Assembly: GCA_964462445.1 (NCBI GenBank)
Contig: CAYWXG010000002.1
Coordinates: 1-64,000 of the forward strand
From: JAGBWK01 sp964462445
GTDB lineage: Bacteria > Bacteroidota > Bacteroidia > Bacteroidales > Muribaculaceae
Direction of reading: 5' to 3'
DNA: 64,000 nt
Shown here: positions 35,801 to 43,830 of the stretch, in pieces
How positions within the stretch are numbered: the first letter of the stretch is position 1
How the letters are laid out: each line of letters opens with the position of its first letter
Notes under the pieces: generated by a model
What the model was told of the DNA's origin: nothing
Database searches by the model: none
The model's input: the letters and a program-made list of their open reading frames with translations, nothing else
Position numbers and translations under genes: made by a program

Positions 35801-36224
35801 GCCCCCCGACTATGTACCCCAAGAGAGTGAACGTATCAACCTTTATCGTGAACTTGACGGCATTACTCGTAAGGAAGAACTCGATGCTTTTGCAGAACGC
35901 CTACGCGATCGCTTCGGTGCAATTCCTTCGGTGGCGCAAGAGTTGCTGCTTATACCCTTAGTGAGAGGAAATGCTCGTCGGCTTGGTATCGAAAAAGTGG
36001 CTTTGAAGCAGGGTATGATGTATATCTACTTCGTTGACGAAAGCAATGTTGCCTACTATCAATCACCGATGTTCGGTCGATTGATTAACTATCTCCAGCG
36101 CTATCCTCAGCGCGTGGTCATTCGCCAGCGTGAACAACTACGTTCATTTGCAATTAAATCTGTAGCCTCAGTAGCAGAGGCCAACGACATTCTCAACGAA
36201 ATCCTATCACTCGAAAGCTTGTAA
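32877..36224 (+). CDS. mfd: transcription-repair coupling factor
   Basis: DNA translocase (1115 residues from the ATG at 32877; an upstream TTG at 32865 would add four) that removes stalled RNA polymerase and recruits UvrA. Domains in order: UvrB-like damage-binding region (about 1-330), CarD-like RNA polymerase-interaction domain (about 440-500, PGDYIVHLDHGIGKFGG), SF2 helicase with GDVGFGKTEVA, IIDEEQKFG, SATPIPRTLQ, and RGRVGRS, then the C-terminal TRCF domain. Length and motifs are standard. It has its own consensus promoter immediately behind the ppiD terminator. Confidence 0.97.
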   Translation: MKLTDIVKFYVNGARSNAISVLVKDKKVRRFNVVNVAGSSLSIMLSQLPPMKAPILVIGDTADDAGYIYHDLSRVVGEKAIAFFPSAYKRDIKYGQIDPPSEILRTDALSRWHSDNSLRFVITYPKALAERVAPRESIDNSTLQIAKGKEYDLVQLQQWLRDNGFVRQDYVYEPGQYAVRGSIIDIFGYNFELPYRIDFFGDEVESIRTFDIETQLSREKLDSVAISTNVAISSLGDSLLHFIAPSTLICCNTPADVPLAIKSIASEEFSQSSLLADEGDSNAMQQVVDADEFIADFDKYKILAFTAGTTPGFKEAPLVDYNCSPQAIYHKNFELIADSLTNYLNEGYKLYILSDVARQQERLRTIFDDRGDNIEFTPVEATLHEGFIDHNGHRCVFTDHQIFDRFHKYNLRSDRARSGKIAMSLKELSAIEPGDYIVHLDHGIGKFGGLLRTSVNGRPQEMIKLIYKNNDFIFVSIHSLHKLSKYRGKEGVEPNLNKLGSGAWNKIKERTKTRLKDIARDLILLYAARKDQKGFKFSPDSYLQHELEASFIYEDTPDQVSATAAVKADMESDRPMDRLICGDVGFGKTEVAIRAAFKAAVDGKQVALLVPTTVLAYQHYNTFKERLRDFPVRVDYLSRARSAKQTNSILADLAEGKIDILIGTHKLIGKSVKFKDLGLLIIDEEQKFGVAVKEKLKQMKVNVDTLTMSATPIPRTLQFSLMGARDLSAIQTPPPNRYPVVTSVDSLSDELLSEAVNFELSRNGQVFFVNNRIEGLDSLKAMITRLVPDAKVLIAHGQMPPEKLEQAIIDFANGDYDVLLSTTIIESGIDMPNVNTIIVNNAQNFGLSELHQLRGRVGRSSRKAFCYLMVPPGVPLTPIARRRLHAIESFSDLGSGIHVAMQDLDIRGAGNLLGAEQSGFIADLGYEAYQKILKEAVLELTTSEFADTVTAQNDVTGSEDFVAECTIESDLEVLLPPDYVPQESERINLYRELDGITRKEELDAFAERLRDRFGAIPSVAQELLLIPLVRGNARRLGIEKVALKQGMMYIYFVDESNVAYYQSPMFGRLINYLQRYPQRVVIRQREQLRSFAIKSVASVAEANDILNEILSLESL

Positions 36225-36260
36225 TAGCACAACTTCCACTACTTTTGAATAGTGAATAAT

Positions 36261-36293
36261 AACAAGAGGCTGCGTGCGCAGCCTCTCGTTGTT
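36261..36293. terminator. bidirectional terminator between mfd and the efflux operon
   Basis: GAGGCTGCG (36266-36274) pairs perfectly with CGCAGCCTC (36277-36285); flanking AACAA and TTGTT can extend the stem past a small bulge. It lies between converging genes. Confidence 0.7.
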
Positions 36294-36340
36294 ATATTGG
36301 GCATTGTCGGGTCAGAGTACCCTTGACAATAATAAGTCAA

Positions 36341-37726
36341 TTATCTTCCGCCTCCGAGCGATTGATAGAGAAGAATGATAGCTTGAGCTTTAGCAAGCTT
36401 GCAATTGAGTTCCGACATTTGAGCAGAAAGCAAGCTTGATTGTGCTGTCAGTATTTCCAAATATGAAGCACTTGCTGCATCAAACAATTCTTTGGTGTAG
36501 TATTCTGCTTTCTTTAGATTTTCAACCTGTTCGGCAAGAAGCAATGCTTTTTCATTATTCTTATCGTAGGTTGTAAGAGCGTCGGAAACTTCGGCAGACG
36601 CACTGAGCAATGTGTATTGGAATGAATTCATTGCTTGTTCCTGCTTAGCTTTGGCTGCTTCCAAGCGAGCGATATTTTGACCGCGAGAGAATATGGGAGC
36701 TACTAACGAACCGGCAAGCGAAGCAAACCAATCACCGGGGTTCTTAATGAATGAACCGAATAAGTTGGTAAATCCGTAGTTGGCGGTGATTGACAATCCG
36801 GGGTAGAATGCTGCGCGAGCAATATTTGTGCTATAATAAGCCTGAGCAACAGCCTGTTCGGCAGCGCGTACATCGGGACGAGCCGCAAGTTCACGCATGG
36901 GAACTCCGTCGCGGAATATTGCCGGTGCATTCAATTGAGCATCTGATGATATTTCCCATTTTTGTGGCATTGTGTTGAGCAACAACGATAATGTGTTGTT
37001 AGCTTTGTCGAGAGCCACTTCGAGGTCGGTGATTTGTGCCAAGATGCTTAGGTAGTTGGCTTGGCTTTGAACTACGGCAGCTTCGTTGGTGCGACCTGCC
37101 AATTTGTAGTCTTTCATCGCTTGAACATTTTCACCCCATATTACGGCTGTCTCGCGTGAGAGTTGCAATTGAGATTGAAGAGTTGCGATGCTATAATAGC
37201 AGTTGGCTACAGCTCCGATGATTTGAGAACGAACTGCCTGTTCATATGCTTTAGCTTGTTCTTCTGCTGATTGTGCAAGGCGATTGTTGTTGAGCAATTT
37301 GCCGAATACATCGATTTCCCATGTTGCAGTCAAAGGAATTGTATAATTCCAGCCGGTCAACTTTTCGTTGCTAACCGAAGATGCTCCTCCTGTCGGAGTT
37401 AACATCAAAGATGGGAAGTAGCTCATGCGAGCGCCTCGCAAGTTGGCATGTGCAATGTCTACGTTGAGCTTGGCATTAGCAAGGTCAACGTTGCTTTCAA
37501 GTGCACGATTTATCAGGTCGGCAAGTACCGGGTCGGTAAACACACTTTGCCATTGAAGATTTCCGAATGCGCATGAATCGGCAACTGAATTCTTTGCTTC
37601 TACATACTCCTTCTGCAACGAGGTGTCTTCGGGCATCTCAAACTTTTTATATAGTCCGCACCCCGTCAGCATTGCCACCGTTACGATGGCAATTACCGGG
37701 CGTGCTATGCTTTTAATTTTTATCAT
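36341..37726 (-). CDS. outer-membrane efflux lipoprotein (TolC/OprM family)
   Basis: A protein of 461 residues from the ATG at 37726; the open frame continues 24 codons upstream but without a signal sequence. The start gives a lipoprotein signal with C23 (VTVAMLTGC). Two outer-membrane efflux repeats (about 50-250 and 260-455) carry the alternating coiled-coil helices and barrel strands, with family motifs GNLQWQSVFTDPVLADLI and LAARPDVRAAEQAVAQAYYSTNIARAAFYPGLSI. It provides the exit duct of the RND pump encoded 52 bases upstream. Substrates are probably drugs, bile salts or other toxic amphiphiles. Confidence 0.93.
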   Translation of the reverse strand: MIKIKSIARPVIAIVTVAMLTGCGLYKKFEMPEDTSLQKEYVEAKNSVADSCAFGNLQWQSVFTDPVLADLINRALESNVDLANAKLNVDIAHANLRGARMSYFPSLMLTPTGGASSVSNEKLTGWNYTIPLTATWEIDVFGKLLNNNRLAQSAEEQAKAYEQAVRSQIIGAVANCYYSIATLQSQLQLSRETAVIWGENVQAMKDYKLAGRTNEAAVVQSQANYLSILAQITDLEVALDKANNTLSLLLNTMPQKWEISSDAQLNAPAIFRDGVPMRELAARPDVRAAEQAVAQAYYSTNIARAAFYPGLSITANYGFTNLFGSFIKNPGDWFASLAGSLVAPIFSRGQNIARLEAAKAKQEQAMNSFQYTLLSASAEVSDALTTYDKNNEKALLLAEQVENLKKAEYYTKELFDAASASYLEILTAQSSLLSAQMSELNCKLAKAQAIILLYQSLGGGR

Positions 37727-37778
37727 AGTTGATATTTTTTTACGTGAATACTGTATTTGCTTAATTGTGAATACCGTA

Positions 37779-40700
37779 TTATCGTGAATATTGCTCAATT
37801 TCTGAATTGATACCGGTGTTATTTGTATCCTTCCATTTGAGCGGTGAGAATTTCTCTTGAATCTTTTGGAAGATTATAAACAATGCGGGCACGAAGAAAA
37901 TCTGAAGAATCATACCTATCAACATACCGCCGATGGATCCTGTGCCGAGTGTACGGTTCCCTACCGCACCTACTCCACTTGCAAACATCAACGGCAACAA
38001 ACCGATGACGAGTGCCAACGAGGTCATAAGGATAGGACGTAGACGGGCTGCTGCACCTTGAATTGCAGCATTGAAGATTGACATACCGGTGCGACGACGT
38101 TCGAGCGCGAACTCGATAATAAGAATTGCATTCTTAGCCAACAGACCGATAAGCATAATCAACGCAATCTGCAAGTAGATGTTGTTTTCAATTCCGAAGA
38201 TATTGGCGAAAATAAATGTTCCGGCAAGACCGAAAGGTATTGATAGCAATACTGCAAGAGGCAATATGTAGCTTTCGTATTGTGCCGACAAGAGCAAGTA
38301 TACGAAGATGAAGCAAAGTCCGAAGATGATTGCCGTTTGGTTGCTTGATTGATTACCTTGCTCGCGAGTCATTCCTGAATACTCGTAACCATAACCTTGG
38401 GGCAATGTTTGGGCTGCTACGCGGGCTATCGCTTCCAATGCTTGACCTGATGAATAGCCGGGATTCGGGTTACCTGTTACGGAAATTGATTGGAACATAT
38501 TGAAACGGTTCAATACGTCGGGACCATAGATGCGTTTCAAGGTCACAAAGTTGTCTATAGATGCCATCTCATTGCCGTTGCGTACCTTGATGCTCGACAA
38601 TGTCTCCGGTGATACGCGTGATTCCGGATTGGCCTGCATCATTACTCGGTATATCTTACCGAAGCGGTTGAAGTTGGACACATACATACCACCATAATAT
38701 CCCTGCAATGTTGTCAAGATTGTTTGAGGACTGATGCCGGCTTGTTTCGCTTTTGCTGCATCAATGTCAACTTGATATTGTGGGAATGTCGGGTTGAATG
38801 TTGTGTAGGCCATTTGAATTTCCGGTTGCTTATTGAGCTCGGCGAGGAACCCTTGCACAACAGCGAAGAAATCGTTGATATCGCCACCGGTTTTATCTTG
38901 CATCTTAACTTCAAAACCATTTGTCACGGAGTATCCGGAAATCATCGGAGGAGCAAACGCTACTACACGTCCGTCGGTGATGGTCATTGCCGCAGTGCCA
39001 TAGATACGTTTGAGGATGTTTTCTGCACTTTCCTCTTCGCTTCGTTCTTCCCAATCCTTAAGTTTTACAAGGAATGTTCCGTATGTAGCACCTTGACCGG
39101 CGAGGAAGCTATATCCCGCAATCTTCATGCTATACTTAACACCGGGTGTAGATTGTATGATTTGGTCTACTTTTTCCAACACCTCAAGAGTACGTTCTTG
39201 TGATGAGCCCGGAGGCATATCGACCATTACGAAGAGCATACCGGTGTCCTCATTAGGAACAAGACCGGTTGGGGTTTTGCCCATTAGGTATACCAACAAT
39301 ACTACAATACCTGCCACTGCGCCTAAAGCAATCCATTTGCCTTTGCCTATTAATGAAACTATCTTTGTATAACCTTTGAGCAATTTTGAATATCCCGTTT
39401 CAAAGCCGGCGTGGAAGCGTGGGCTGAATATTCCGAATATAGTGAATATAGCACAGCCTACTGCTACGAGTATTTTCCAAGTTTGTGCCGAATTGAACCA
39501 ACCCAGAATCATGAATGTGATAGTGGCTGCCACAAATATCATTGTTAACAACGGATGGAAATTAATCGTCAAGCGACGACGGTAACCTTTTGCCATTGTT
39601 TTGCCGGCCTCAGAAATAGCTTCGCCGATACGCTCTTTGGCCGGACGTTCATCACCATGTGCTTTGAGGAACAATGCACAAAGAGCCGGAGAAAGAGTCA
39701 ACGCATTAAGTGCGGAGAATCCAATCGCAATAGCCATGGTCAAACCAAATTGCTGGTAGAATACACCCGAGGTGCCCGACATAAATGATACCGGGATAAA
39801 CACGAGCATCATGACAAGCGTAATAGAGATTAGCGCTCCTGCAATTTCTCCCATCGCATCTATCGATGCTTTTCGAGAACTCTTATAGCCTTGGTCGAGC
39901 TTGGCATGCACCGCCTCGACGACCACAATGGCGTCGTCCACCACAATCGCAATAGCAAGCACAAGAGCTGACAATGTGATGAGGTTAACTGAGAAGCCGA
40001 TTAGGTTCATCACGAAGAATGTACCAATCAATGCGACCGGAATCGCAATTGCGGGGATGATTGTTGAACGTAGGTCCTGAAGGAAGATGTACACCACAAA
40101 GAACACCAATACGAATGCTTCAATCAAAGTCTTGATTACCTCATGTATTGAGGCATAAAGGAAGTCGTTGTTGTTCATAGGAATGCTGAACTCAAGTCCT
40201 TCCGGTAGGTCTTTGCTCAACTTCTCAACTTCTGTCAAACAGTCATTAATAATCTGTGTCGCATTTGAACCGGCTGTTTGGAATACGATACAGTTGGTCG
40301 ACGTTCTGCCATTAAGTGAAGAGGAGAAACCATACATTACCTTACCGAGCTCGACATCGGCTACATCGCCCAATCGAAGTACATTGCCATTTGAATCAGC
40401 GCGAATAACGATTTGTTCAAACTCTACGGGTTGAGAAAGACGTCCTCGATATTTCATTGTGTATTGGAACGTCTGATTTCCCTGCTCGCCGAAGGCTCCG
40501 GGAGCTGCCTCGATGTTCTGCTCGGCAAGAGCTGCAGCTACATCGGTGGGCATTAATCCATATTGTGCCATTACTTCCGGCTTCAACCACACACGCATTG
40601 AATAATCGGCACCGAAGCTCATAACGTCTCCCACGCCGTTAACACGTTGCAATACAGGGATGACGTTAATCTTCATATAGTTGTCGATAAACTCGGGCGA

Positions 40701-41153
40701 ATAGTCATAACCCGGTTTTTCCGACAATGCAACGCTGACCAACATTGAGGTTTGGCGTTTTTGTGTTAACACACCTACTTGAGTTACTTCGGCAGGAAGT
40801 AAGTTTTGTGCTTTTGCTACTCGGTTCTGTACATCGACAGCTGCCATGTCGGGGTCAAAACCCTGCTTAAAGTATACGGTGATTGTTGCCGAACCTGTGT
40901 TGGTTGCGGTTGACTCCATGTGGGTCATACCCTCGGCTCCATTGATTGATTCCTCCAATGGCGCGATTACTGAATTAAGCACCGCCTGGGCGTTCGCTCC
41001 GGTATAGGTGGTCGATACGCTGATTGTTGGAGGCGCGATATCGGGATATTGGGTGATTGGAAGTGATGCCAATCCGATGATACCCAACAGCACGATGAAT
41101 ATTGAGATAACCGTCGATAGTACCGGGCGGTTAATAAAATTATCAAGCTTCAT
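37779..41153 (-). CDS. RND multidrug efflux permease (AcrB type) with an extra membrane hairpin
   Basis: Inner-membrane proton-driven pump of the HAE-1 family, 1124 residues against about 1050 in AcrB. The proton-relay aspartates D406/D407 (VVDDAIVVVEAV) and the TM10 lysine (LLAKNAILIIEFA) are present, as is the N-terminal FINRPVLSTVISI. The additional length lies after LSPALCALFLK (near 497): residues about 525-580 hold two hydrophobic helices (from HPLLTMIFVAATITFMI and TWKILVAVGCAIFTIF) before the usual GYTKIV segment. It works with the adaptor encoded upstream (76-base gap) and the outer-membrane lipoprotein downstream. Confidence 0.94.
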   Translation of the reverse strand: MKLDNFINRPVLSTVISIFIVLLGIIGLASLPITQYPDIAPPTISVSTTYTGANAQAVLNSVIAPLEESINGAEGMTHMESTATNTGSATITVYFKQGFDPDMAAVDVQNRVAKAQNLLPAEVTQVGVLTQKRQTSMLVSVALSEKPGYDYSPEFIDNYMKINVIPVLQRVNGVGDVMSFGADYSMRVWLKPEVMAQYGLMPTDVAAALAEQNIEAAPGAFGEQGNQTFQYTMKYRGRLSQPVEFEQIVIRADSNGNVLRLGDVADVELGKVMYGFSSSLNGRTSTNCIVFQTAGSNATQIINDCLTEVEKLSKDLPEGLEFSIPMNNNDFLYASIHEVIKTLIEAFVLVFFVVYIFLQDLRSTIIPAIAIPVALIGTFFVMNLIGFSVNLITLSALVLAIAIVVDDAIVVVEAVHAKLDQGYKSSRKASIDAMGEIAGALISITLVMMLVFIPVSFMSGTSGVFYQQFGLTMAIAIGFSALNALTLSPALCALFLKAHGDERPAKERIGEAISEAGKTMAKGYRRRLTINFHPLLTMIFVAATITFMILGWFNSAQTWKILVAVGCAIFTIFGIFSPRFHAGFETGYSKLLKGYTKIVSLIGKGKWIALGAVAGIVVLLVYLMGKTPTGLVPNEDTGMLFVMVDMPPGSSQERTLEVLEKVDQIIQSTPGVKYSMKIAGYSFLAGQGATYGTFLVKLKDWEERSEEESAENILKRIYGTAAMTITDGRVVAFAPPMISGYSVTNGFEVKMQDKTGGDINDFFAVVQGFLAELNKQPEIQMAYTTFNPTFPQYQVDIDAAKAKQAGISPQTILTTLQGYYGGMYVSNFNRFGKIYRVMMQANPESRVSPETLSSIKVRNGNEMASIDNFVTLKRIYGPDVLNRFNMFQSISVTGNPNPGYSSGQALEAIARVAAQTLPQGYGYEYSGMTREQGNQSSNQTAIIFGLCFIFVYLLLSAQYESYILPLAVLLSIPFGLAGTFIFANIFGIENNIYLQIALIMLIGLLAKNAILIIEFALERRRTGMSIFNAAIQGAAARLRPILMTSLALVIGLLPLMFASGVGAVGNRTLGTGSIGGMLIGMILQIFFVPALFIIFQKIQEKFSPLKWKDTNNTGINSEIEQYSR

Positions 41154-41229
41154 TTCGTGTTGAAAATTTCCTGATTAATGATTTGTTTATTATTTTTTTA
41201 TTCCCTATGTGGGTTGCGGGTGTCGCTTC

Positions 41230-42435
41230 TTATTGTTGTTGCTGTCCTGCGGCTTGTGCCTGTGCTTGAGCTTGCGCTGCCATCATGGCTGCTTTTTCTG
41301 CTGCATCGATAGGCACAATTGTCATGTTAGGACGCAATACATTCCCGACCCCTTCTACTGCAATAACATTGCCAGGTTCAAGTCCTGATGTTACAATGTA
41401 AATCTTACCGTCATCAACCTTTGAAATTGTGATGGGCGTTGAGATGATCATGTTAGAATCGTTTACTACATACACGAATTTGCGGTCCTGCAATTCAAAT
41501 GTCGCTTTCTGCGGAATTACAAGTGCTTGCTCTTCATGTACGGGGATAATGATTTGTCCGGTTGAGCCTGAACGCAACATGCCGTTGGGGTTGTTAAATA
41601 ATGCTCGTACGGTTGCGGCTCCGGTTCCGGTTCCGATTACGCCCGACACTGTTGCAATTTTACCTTCGATGGGGTAGATTGAACCATCGGCAAGTTGCAA
41701 TTTCACTGCCGGCATTTCTGCGATTTGTTTGTCGAGCGATTTAGTGCCATTCTCTGTCATGTCGAGAATGTCCTTCTCTGTCAATGAGAAATATGCATAC
41801 ACTTGTGAGTTGTCGCTCACTGTTGTCAATGGTTGCATCATTGAGGGAGAAGCAAGTGAACCTTCGCGGAATGGGATTGAACCGATTACACCTGCACTTG
41901 GAGCGGTGACGACTGTATAAGCCAAATTTTTCTTTGCTGATGTCAACGCTGCATTGGCTGTCGCAAGATTTGACTTGGCATTGGCAAGGTCATTCTTTGC
42001 AAGCTGGTTCTCATATTCTGAAATGATATTTTTGTCGAAAAGAGCTTGTTTTTGGTCAGCAGTCATTTGAGCTGACTGTACGGTAGTTTGAGCTGCATTG
42101 ACAGCTGCTGTTGCTTGGTCAACGGCTGCTTGATATTGAACTTGGTCAAGGATGAAAAGAGTTTGTCCTTTTTGTACCTTTTGACCTTCATCAACGAGAA
42201 CTTTAGTGATAAATCCCGACACTTGCGGGCGAATTTCAATGTCAGTTTTACCTTTGATAGTAGCAGGATATGAACTTGCTAAATCAATCGGAGAGTAGGC
42301 TACCGTCTGAGTTGCGATTGTGGGTGCCTGTTGTTGCATTGCGGCTTGATCTGCGCTACCTGAGCATGATGCTAAAGTCACTAATGCAGCGGCCATCAAT
42401 GTGGCGGTTGCTTTGTTTGCGTTTAGTCGTTTCAT
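41230..42435 (-). CDS. RND efflux periplasmic adaptor (AcrA type) lipoprotein
   Basis: Membrane-fusion protein, 401 residues, joining the RND pump to the outer-membrane duct. Lipobox C24 (LVTLASC); barrel-sandwich lipoyl half (IKGKTDIEIRPQVSGFITKVLVDEGQKVQKGQ, about 60-90), an alpha-helical coiled-coil hairpin (about 105-170), the second lipoyl half (VVTAPSAGVIG), beta-barrel and membrane-proximal domains. The C-terminus is a low-complexity Ala/Gln tail ending in four Gln, which is not conserved in the family. It is the first gene of the efflux operon, 87 bases downstream of a -7 element. Confidence 0.94.
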   Translation of the reverse strand: MKRLNANKATATLMAAALVTLASCSGSADQAAMQQQAPTIATQTVAYSPIDLASSYPATIKGKTDIEIRPQVSGFITKVLVDEGQKVQKGQTLFILDQVQYQAAVDQATAAVNAAQTTVQSAQMTADQKQALFDKNIISEYENQLAKNDLANAKSNLATANAALTSAKKNLAYTVVTAPSAGVIGSIPFREGSLASPSMMQPLTTVSDNSQVYAYFSLTEKDILDMTENGTKSLDKQIAEMPAVKLQLADGSIYPIEGKIATVSGVIGTGTGAATVRALFNNPNGMLRSGSTGQIIIPVHEEQALVIPQKATFELQDRKFVYVVNDSNMIISTPITISKVDDGKIYIVTSGLEPGNVIAVEGVGNVLRPNMTIVPIDAAEKAAMMAAQAQAQAQAAGQQQQ

Positions 42436-42522
42436 TACTTTTTTATAATTTTCTCTGTTATTTATTTTCGATATTGATGTGATATTTTTTTGATATTTTC
42501 CCTGGATGTGGAAATTAACTTA

Positions 42523-42530
42523 CAAAGTTA
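42523..42530 (-). promoter_or_regulatory. -7 promoter element of the efflux operon
   Basis: The minus strand reads TAACTTTG, about 88 bases upstream of the adaptor ATG. No TTTG -33 box at normal spacing, so an activator may be needed. No adjacent TetR or AraC regulator gene is present. Confidence 0.5.
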
Positions 42531-42583
42531 CCTATTTTTGTGCTAATTATATATAAATTAAGGGTTAAAAGATGTTGCAAACG

Positions 42584-43573
42584 TTAATATACAGTGCCTA
42601 CATTATCGATCCATAAAGTCAATCCCAATGTTCCCGTATAGGCATCGCCCGATGCTGCCGACATCATGACTATGATATGAGTGGGTGTCGCATTCTCATT
42701 GTCCCAGCCAACTTCTTCTACAGGTACTATCTTTCCCTTACTATTACGGGCATAATAACTTCTCTTGGCGGGGATTAATCCCATATACGGTTTGTAACCG
42801 TCCTTTTTAGTGATGTCTCCATACATGATTGGCAACTCATACTTATTCACCCAACCTGTGGTGGATTTGTCGAATCTGATACGCCCGGTGCCTACGCGTT
42901 TTGCATATATACGCCCGTTGTTGTCTTCCCATCTGCGTTGCAGAAGCACCATGACTTCAGCACTTTCCTGACCCGTGAGTATCTTTTTCTTACCCAACCC
43001 ACTGGAATAGACGTGTTTGCCATTGACGGGAATTTCTAATTTATAGTCAAAACACAATGCTTTCGGGCGCTTTGTAAATGGTATGCCCATGTCCATTTTG
43101 CTGTATGGGTCGGAGGTGGAACTTACCGGTTCAATCATCTCTCCTAAAAATATTGACCCTGCTACTACTACATCAACGTTGATGATGCCAATGGCCTTAC
43201 AGCCTTCCATAATAGTGGTAAGTTTGGCACATTTATTTCCTGCTGAACGGGTGTCGGGGACAACAGCGCAACTACCTTTAGATATTCCAACAACTTTTGC
43301 ATACACATTTGAAGTTGCCCACGGCGACCCGTCAAGGTTTTTGTATGCCTTTGCCCCTTCAATTGTTTGGGTTGGACCAACTTCATACAAAGTTTTGATT
43401 TTTCCCCCAAGGACTCGCGATTCAGGAATATGTCTCGTAATCCAGGAGTTAAAGTCACCATATTTGAAATATTCTACTTTATCTTCAGCAACCCCGGAGA
43501 TTGACGCAACTGCAGATATTACAACTATAGTGAAATATCGTAAAATGTAGTTTTTAATTCCTCCTAATTTCAT
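42584..43573 (-). CDS. PCMD domain exported protein
   Basis: A 329-residue protein with an N-terminal signal sequence (about 1-29) and a PCMD (putative carbohydrate metabolism) domain. Visible marks are SPWATSNVYAKV near 77, DTRSAGNKCAKLTT, VVVAGSIFLGEM, GIPFTKRPKALCFDYKL and the closing GTLGLTLWIDNVGTVY, the jelly-roll edge strand. Such proteins are common in Bacteroidetes, often near polysaccharide utilisation loci; no SusC/SusD or glycoside hydrolase is nearby here. A minus-strand -7 element TACCTTTG is at 43596-43603. The function remains unknown. Confidence 0.8.
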   Translation of the reverse strand: MKLGGIKNYILRYFTIVVISAVASISGVAEDKVEYFKYGDFNSWITRHIPESRVLGGKIKTLYEVGPTQTIEGAKAYKNLDGSPWATSNVYAKVVGISKGSCAVVPDTRSAGNKCAKLTTIMEGCKAIGIINVDVVVAGSIFLGEMIEPVSSTSDPYSKMDMGIPFTKRPKALCFDYKLEIPVNGKHVYSSGLGKKKILTGQESAEVMVLLQRRWEDNNGRIYAKRVGTGRIRFDKSTTGWVNKYELPIMYGDITKKDGYKPYMGLIPAKRSYYARNSKGKIVPVEEVGWDNENATPTHIIVMMSAASGDAYTGTLGLTLWIDNVGTVY

Positions 43574-43595
43574 TAGTTTGGTATTTAATCGACAA

Positions 43596-43603
43596 CAAAG
43601 GTA
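43596..43603 (-). promoter_or_regulatory. -7 promoter element of the PCMD gene
   Basis: The minus strand reads TACCTTTG, 23 bases upstream of the ATG. No consensus -33 box at normal spacing. Confidence 0.45.
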
Positions 43604-43671
43604 AATAAATAACGCAAAAAAGTATTTCTACATTTCTCAACTTTCCCGATTTGCCTACAATTGTGGAAAAT

Positions 43672-43734
43672 ATGACTATTATTGCTATTCTGTTGCTGAT
43701 GTTTTGCTGGTATTTCTTAAAGTTGAGCCCCTGA
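43672..43734 (+). CDS. possible small membrane peptide (20 codons)
   Basis: An ATG-started frame on the strand opposite to both neighbours encodes 20 residues; positions 3-16 are almost entirely hydrophobic (I, A, L, M, F, C, W, Y), followed by F-L-K-L-S-P. This resembles single-helix small proteins. TACAATTG at 43656-43663 is a one-mismatch -7 element just upstream. A frame of this length is likely by chance, so this is only a candidate. Confidence 0.2.
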   Translation: MTIIAILLLMFCWYFLKLSP

Positions 43735-43762
43735 ACCTAATTATCTGCATATACAAATAACA

Positions 43763-43796
43763 AGCTACGCCTTCTCGAGGTTGAGAAAGCGTAGCT
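43763..43796 (-). terminator. terminator of the M13 peptidase gene
   Basis: 14-base arms AGCTACGCCTTCTC (43763-43776) and GAGAAAGCGTAGCT (43783-43796), giving one G-U pair on the minus transcript, followed on that strand by TGTTATTTG. It is 35 bases past the stop. Confidence 0.65.
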
Positions 43797-43830
43797 CATT
43801 TAAGTATTATTCTCTATTATTGTTTTTTTG

